A stretch of 27,240 nt of DNA. Origin: an uncultured Pirellulaceae bacterium (GTDB lineage: Bacteria > Planctomycetota > Planctomycetia > Pirellulales > Pirellulaceae). The stretch lies in NCBI GenBank assembly GCA_947258905.1, contig CAMYKF010000128.1, positions 1 to 27,240 on the forward strand, given 5' to 3'. Each line of letters opens with the position of its first letter. The first letter of the stretch is position 1. A program made the position numbers and the translations under genes. The notes under the pieces were generated by a model. That model was not told the DNA's origin, did not search any database, and was given only the letters and a program-made list of their open reading frames with translations. Of this stretch, positions 24,905-27,240 are shown in pieces.

Positions 24905-25131
24905 CCCTCATCGCTGCCCTGGTCTTTGTCGTAACCGTAATCGGCCTGCAACGCTGTGGCCGCCGAACACGGTGCGAACGACCGGTTTCCAAGTCGCGGT
25001 CAGGACCGTCATGCGATGGCCATGTTGTGAGCGATTCCTTGTCCAACCCCTACCCGGAACCTCGCATTGATTCGATCACGATCACGATTGAGGCGAGACT
25101 GATTTACGCGGGCGGGAGGACTGTTTGCGAG

Positions 25132-25158
25132 CAACAATGCGCAGTTGCGCAAATGTTG
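25132..25158. terminator. hairpin terminator between the operon and the lipoprotein gene
   Basis: GCGCA (25139-25143) and TGCGC (25146-25150) form the inner stem, extended by CAACA (25132-25136) with TGTTG (25154-25158) across a small bulge. On the plus strand it is followed within a few bases by TTTTT. It lies about 230 bases after the operon's last stop and directly after the stop of the convergent lipoprotein gene. The rest of 24905-25131 shows no gene. Confidence 0.5.
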
Positions 25159-25159
25159 T

Positions 25160-25804
25160 TCAGTTTTTGAAGTCGATATCGCCGATGCCGCTGGCGGATT
25201 CCTGGACGTTGGACGGGTTGCCGTACACATCGATCCCGCCAACGCCGCTGGCGCTGGCGTCCACCGATTCGCTGGCAAAGACTTCGGCACCACCGGTACC
25301 CGATACCGATACCTCGACCCGTTTGGCTTTCAGCTGCCGCAGTTCGGCATCGCCAACACCCGACACTCTGCACTCCAACTCATCGACGCTGCCAATCACC
25401 TTGACTTCACCCACGCCGCTGACCGTTACCTCCAGCCGACTGCCACTCATATCCAGTACTTCGATATCACCGACGCCGGACACCGATACGGCCACCAGTT
25501 CCGGCACGCCAATTTCAATATCCAGGCCAAGCGTAGAGTGGTACGATCCGTTCACCCTGACGATCAGCTCACCATCGATGACTTTTGTTTCCACCATGTC
25601 GATCAGGTTGTCATCAAAGGTGACGACCAGCGATTTTTCCTGGCCGACGCGAATAGTCACTTCGCCCGAGCCGCCAAAGGAGAGGCTGTTGAAATCTTCG
25701 ACTTCGCGAACTTCAGTTTTGGACACTCCCGAACCTGGTGTACCGATAATGCAACCGGGAACCAGCAACAACAAAACGGCGGGCAGAACAATCAGGCTAC
25801 GCAT
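25160..25804 (-). CDS. putative lipoprotein with DUF2807 (head GIN) beta-repeat domain
   Basis: I start at ATG 25804 because AGGAG lies 9 bases upstream and a lipoprotein signal follows: MRSLIVLPAVLLLLVPGC, with the lipid-bearing Cys at 18. The product is 214 aa; the longer frame to 26131 crosses the divergent galactokinase promoter and is not credible. The mature part starts with VEDFNSLSFGGSGEVTIRVG, DDNLIDMVETKVIDGELIV, classic for DUF2807. It continues as a ladder of short strands with turns SGVGD, SGVGE, SGVGD, SGTGG, SGVGG and SGIGD about 18-22 residues apart, consistent with a parallel beta-helix. Relatives are 'putative auto-transporter adhesin, head GIN domain' proteins of unknown function. 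Location is inferred as periplasmic or outer membrane. Confidence 0.9.
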   Translation of the reverse strand: MRSLIVLPAVLLLLVPGCIIGTPGSGVSKTEVREVEDFNSLSFGGSGEVTIRVGQEKSLVVTFDDNLIDMVETKVIDGELIVRVNGSYHSTLGLDIEIGVPELVAVSVSGVGDIEVLDMSGSRLEVTVSGVGEVKVIGSVDELECRVSGVGDAELRQLKAKRVEVSVSGTGGAEVFASESVDASASGVGGIDVYGNPSNVQESASGIGDIDFKN

Positions 25805-25887
25805 TTGGGTGAACTCCTGGAATTCGGTGGATCGGAAGCAGGCGTTTGTGGTTGGCAAGCGGGCGCTTCGCGGGCAAACATTTATTG

Positions 25888-25917
25888 TTGTCACAAAAAT
25901 CCCTGTCACGGCATAAT
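25888..25917 (+). promoter_or_regulatory. sigma70-like promoter for the galactokinase-family gene
   Basis: TTGTCA (25888-25893) and CATAAT (25912-25917) are separated by 18 bases and each match the consensus at 5 of 6 positions. Transcription would start near 25924. TGTCAC occurs twice, at the -35 box and again in the spacer, and could be a regulator half-site. Confidence 0.5.
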
Positions 25918-25929
25918 TTTTCCATTTTA

Positions 25930-25982
25930 ATGAAGACCTGCCAATGAGCGTCCAGCCAGCTTCGGGTGAGTGCCCCGACTGA
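25930..25982 (+). other. two tiny overlapping upstream reading frames in the galactokinase leader
   Basis: ATG 25930 starts MKTCQ and stops at TGA 25945-25947. ATG 25944 overlaps that stop as ATGA and starts MSVQPASGECPD, ending at TGA 25980-25982. The kinase ATG is 17 bases further on. They could form a translated leader, although chance frames of this size are common and no Shine-Dalgarno sequence is visible. Confidence 0.25.
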
Positions 25983-25999
25983 CGAACCAAAAAAAGCCC

Positions 26000-27190
26000 A
26001 TGAGTGTTCTGCCTTCCATTCCCTTGCTGAAACTTGCCGAGGAAGCAACTCGGCAGTTTGCCGAACGTTTCGGCCGGGTACCTTCGCTGGTGGCGGCGGC
26101 GCCGGGGCGTGTCAACCTGATCGGCGGCCACGTGGATTACAACGACGGAATTGTGCTGCCATTAGCCATCGATCGATATACGGTCGTGGCGGGTGACTCC
26201 AATGACTCGAGCACAGCCACTTTGTACAGCAATGACCGGCACGATGAATGCCTCACCATCCAGCTGGATCGGCCGATGGCTCCGCAATCCGACGGCTGGG
26301 GCAATTACGCACGTGGTGTGATTGCAGGATTTCAGCAAGCGGGCCTGGTCGTTCCGGGCCACGATGCAGTGATCGTTTCCAGCGTGCCGATCGGCGGCGG
26401 GTTGTCCAGCAGCGCGTCGCTGGAGGTGGCCCTGGCAACGTTGCTTGAGGGACTATCGAAACAAATGCTCGATCCCAAACAAAAAGCGTTGTTGTGTCAG
26501 CAGGCCGAGCACGAATTTGCCGGTGTCCCCTGTGGCGTGATGGATCAGATAACAGCCGTGTTCGGCCAGGCGGATCAACTCGTGAAGATTGATTGCCGTT
26601 CGCTGGATGTCGAACTGGTTCCGTGGGATTCGCAGGAAGTCGCAATTCTGATCCTGAACACGCATACCGCGCATCAACTCCCCGATGGCCAGTACGGCTT
26701 GCGGCGTCAGCAATGCACCACGGCGCTGAAGAAACTGGGGCATGATTCGTGGCGGGACGTCACCGCGGGAGAACTTGATGCGAAGGCCGGTATGCTGGAC
26801 GAACAGGAACTGCGTCGAGCCCGACATGTTGTTACTGAAATCCAACGGAGCCAGTTGGCAGTCGAAGCAATCAAGGATCGGGACTGGCCCCTTGTCGGCC
26901 AGCAACTGTTCGACAGCCACGAGTCACTTCGGGAGAACTTTCAAGTCAGCTGCCCGGAACTGGATCTGCTGGTGGACGAGGCGCGACGTATGGGAATCCC
27001 TGGCGGTGTTTACGGCATGCGGATGACCGGTGCGGGTTTCGGCGGCTGCACGGTGGCGCTCGTCAATCCACAGCGACTGGACGATGTGATCGATCCGCTC
27101 CAAACGGAATTTCGACACCGATTTGGCCGACTGCCGACCGCTATGGTGAGCAGACCTTCGCGCGGTACGCACCTGATTGTGTCGCCATGA
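26000..27190 (+). CDS. galK: galactokinase-family GHMP sugar kinase with altered sugar-binding motif
   Basis: From ATG 26000 the product is 396 aa, the normal galactokinase length; an in-frame GTG at 25970 is possible. All three GHMP motifs are present. The signature APGRVNLIGGHVDYNDG lies at 34-50, the ATP-binding PIGGGLSSSASLEVA at about 129-143, and the C-terminal TGAGFGGCTVALV at about 343-355. CGVMDQ supplies the catalytic Asp182. Galactokinase phosphorylates galactose C1 in the Leloir pathway. The usual GEHTDYN is here GGHVDYN. The numbering coincides with human GALK1, so residue 43, normally a Glu that contacts the sugar, is Gly. Specificity may therefore differ (a pentose or another hexose), although Arg37, His44 and Asp46 are kept. 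Confidence 0.9.
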   Translation: MSVLPSIPLLKLAEEATRQFAERFGRVPSLVAAAPGRVNLIGGHVDYNDGIVLPLAIDRYTVVAGDSNDSSTATLYSNDRHDECLTIQLDRPMAPQSDGWGNYARGVIAGFQQAGLVVPGHDAVIVSSVPIGGGLSSSASLEVALATLLEGLSKQMLDPKQKALLCQQAEHEFAGVPCGVMDQITAVFGQADQLVKIDCRSLDVELVPWDSQEVAILILNTHTAHQLPDGQYGLRRQQCTTALKKLGHDSWRDVTAGELDAKAGMLDEQELRRARHVVTEIQRSQLAVEAIKDRDWPLVGQQLFDSHESLRENFQVSCPELDLLVDEARRMGIPGGVYGMRMTGAGFGGCTVALVNPQRLDDVIDPLQTEFRHRFGRLPTAMVSRPSRGTHLIVSP

Positions 27191-27240
27191 AACGGCGGCA
27201 GACTCGCTTTCAAGATCCCATTTCTGAAGCTCGCCGGTAA
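27187..27240 (+). CDS. possible 17-codon ORF coupled to the kinase stop
   Basis: ATG at 27187 overlaps the kinase TGA as ATGA and opens a frame reading MKRRQTRFQDPISEARR before a TAA that ends at the last base of the window. It is highly basic. The ATGA overlap is the same coupling used elsewhere in this window, but the frame is short enough to be accidental. Confidence 0.2.
   Translation: MKRRQTRFQDPISEARR

Noticed and set aside
25805..26131. N-terminal extension of the lipoprotein
   Set aside because: It would run through the divergent promoter and into the kinase. The lipoprotein signal and AGGAG fix the start at 25804.
1..27240. tRNA, rRNA, CRISPR, insertion sequence or prophage
   Set aside because: I saw no cloverleaf-like sequence, regularly spaced repeats, transposase or phage motifs on either strand.

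Overview
The window looks like a chromosomal segment of a Planctomycetota bacterium, probably Pirellulales-like. This is inferred from gene content, not from a marker gene. The clues are a very large secreted multidomain protein, a long operon pairing ExbB with two ExbD proteins and TPR-like or helical-repeat proteins, weak or absent Shine-Dalgarno sequences before many starts, and inverted repeats between genes. No tRNA, rRNA, CRISPR array, transposase or phage gene was found. No gene-free stretch exceeds 300 bases.

Left part (1-8.8 kb), mostly housekeeping genes. It opens with the 3' end of an unknown gene, a VOC-fold protein and a small helical protein. Next come an apparent short-chain-dehydrogenase relic and a minus-strand pair: a family 2 glycosyltransferase translationally coupled to a conserved protein whose C-terminus is knocked out of frame. 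A Nif3-like metal protein is divergent from a TIM-barrel sugar-isomerase/epimerase-like protein. Then the elongation factor P locus follows: epmB (EF-P beta-lysylation radical SAM enzyme) diverges from efp, which is followed closely by a metallo-beta-lactamase/beta-CASP ribonuclease-like gene.

Middle (8.8-15.2 kb). One minus-strand gene encodes a protein of about 2127 residues with a signal peptide, macroglobulin-like beta-sandwich segments, helical-repeat segments, an Ala/Pro/Arg/Gly-rich linker and a C-terminal carboxypeptidase-regulatory-like sandwich. No thioester motif is visible.

Right part (15.4-24.9 kb). Divergent from the giant gene is a tightly packed eight-gene operon. In order it encodes an unknown 160-aa protein, a secreted protein, an ExbB/TolQ-type channel, two distinct ExbD/TolR proteins, a secreted TPR-like protein (863 aa), a single-pass membrane protein (894 aa) with three apparent N-terminal repeats, and another secreted protein whose N-terminus resembles that of gene 2. 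Four junctions overlap. No TonB, TonB-dependent receptor, TolB or Pal is present, so this looks like a proton-motive-force-driven envelope machine of unknown purpose. It is the best candidate here for an undescribed system.

Far right (25.1-27.2 kb). A minus-strand lipoprotein of the DUF2807 (GIN-domain) type diverges from a galactokinase-family gene. The kinase has Gly instead of the conserved sugar-contacting Glu. A good sigma70-like promoter and two tiny overlapping reading frames precede it.
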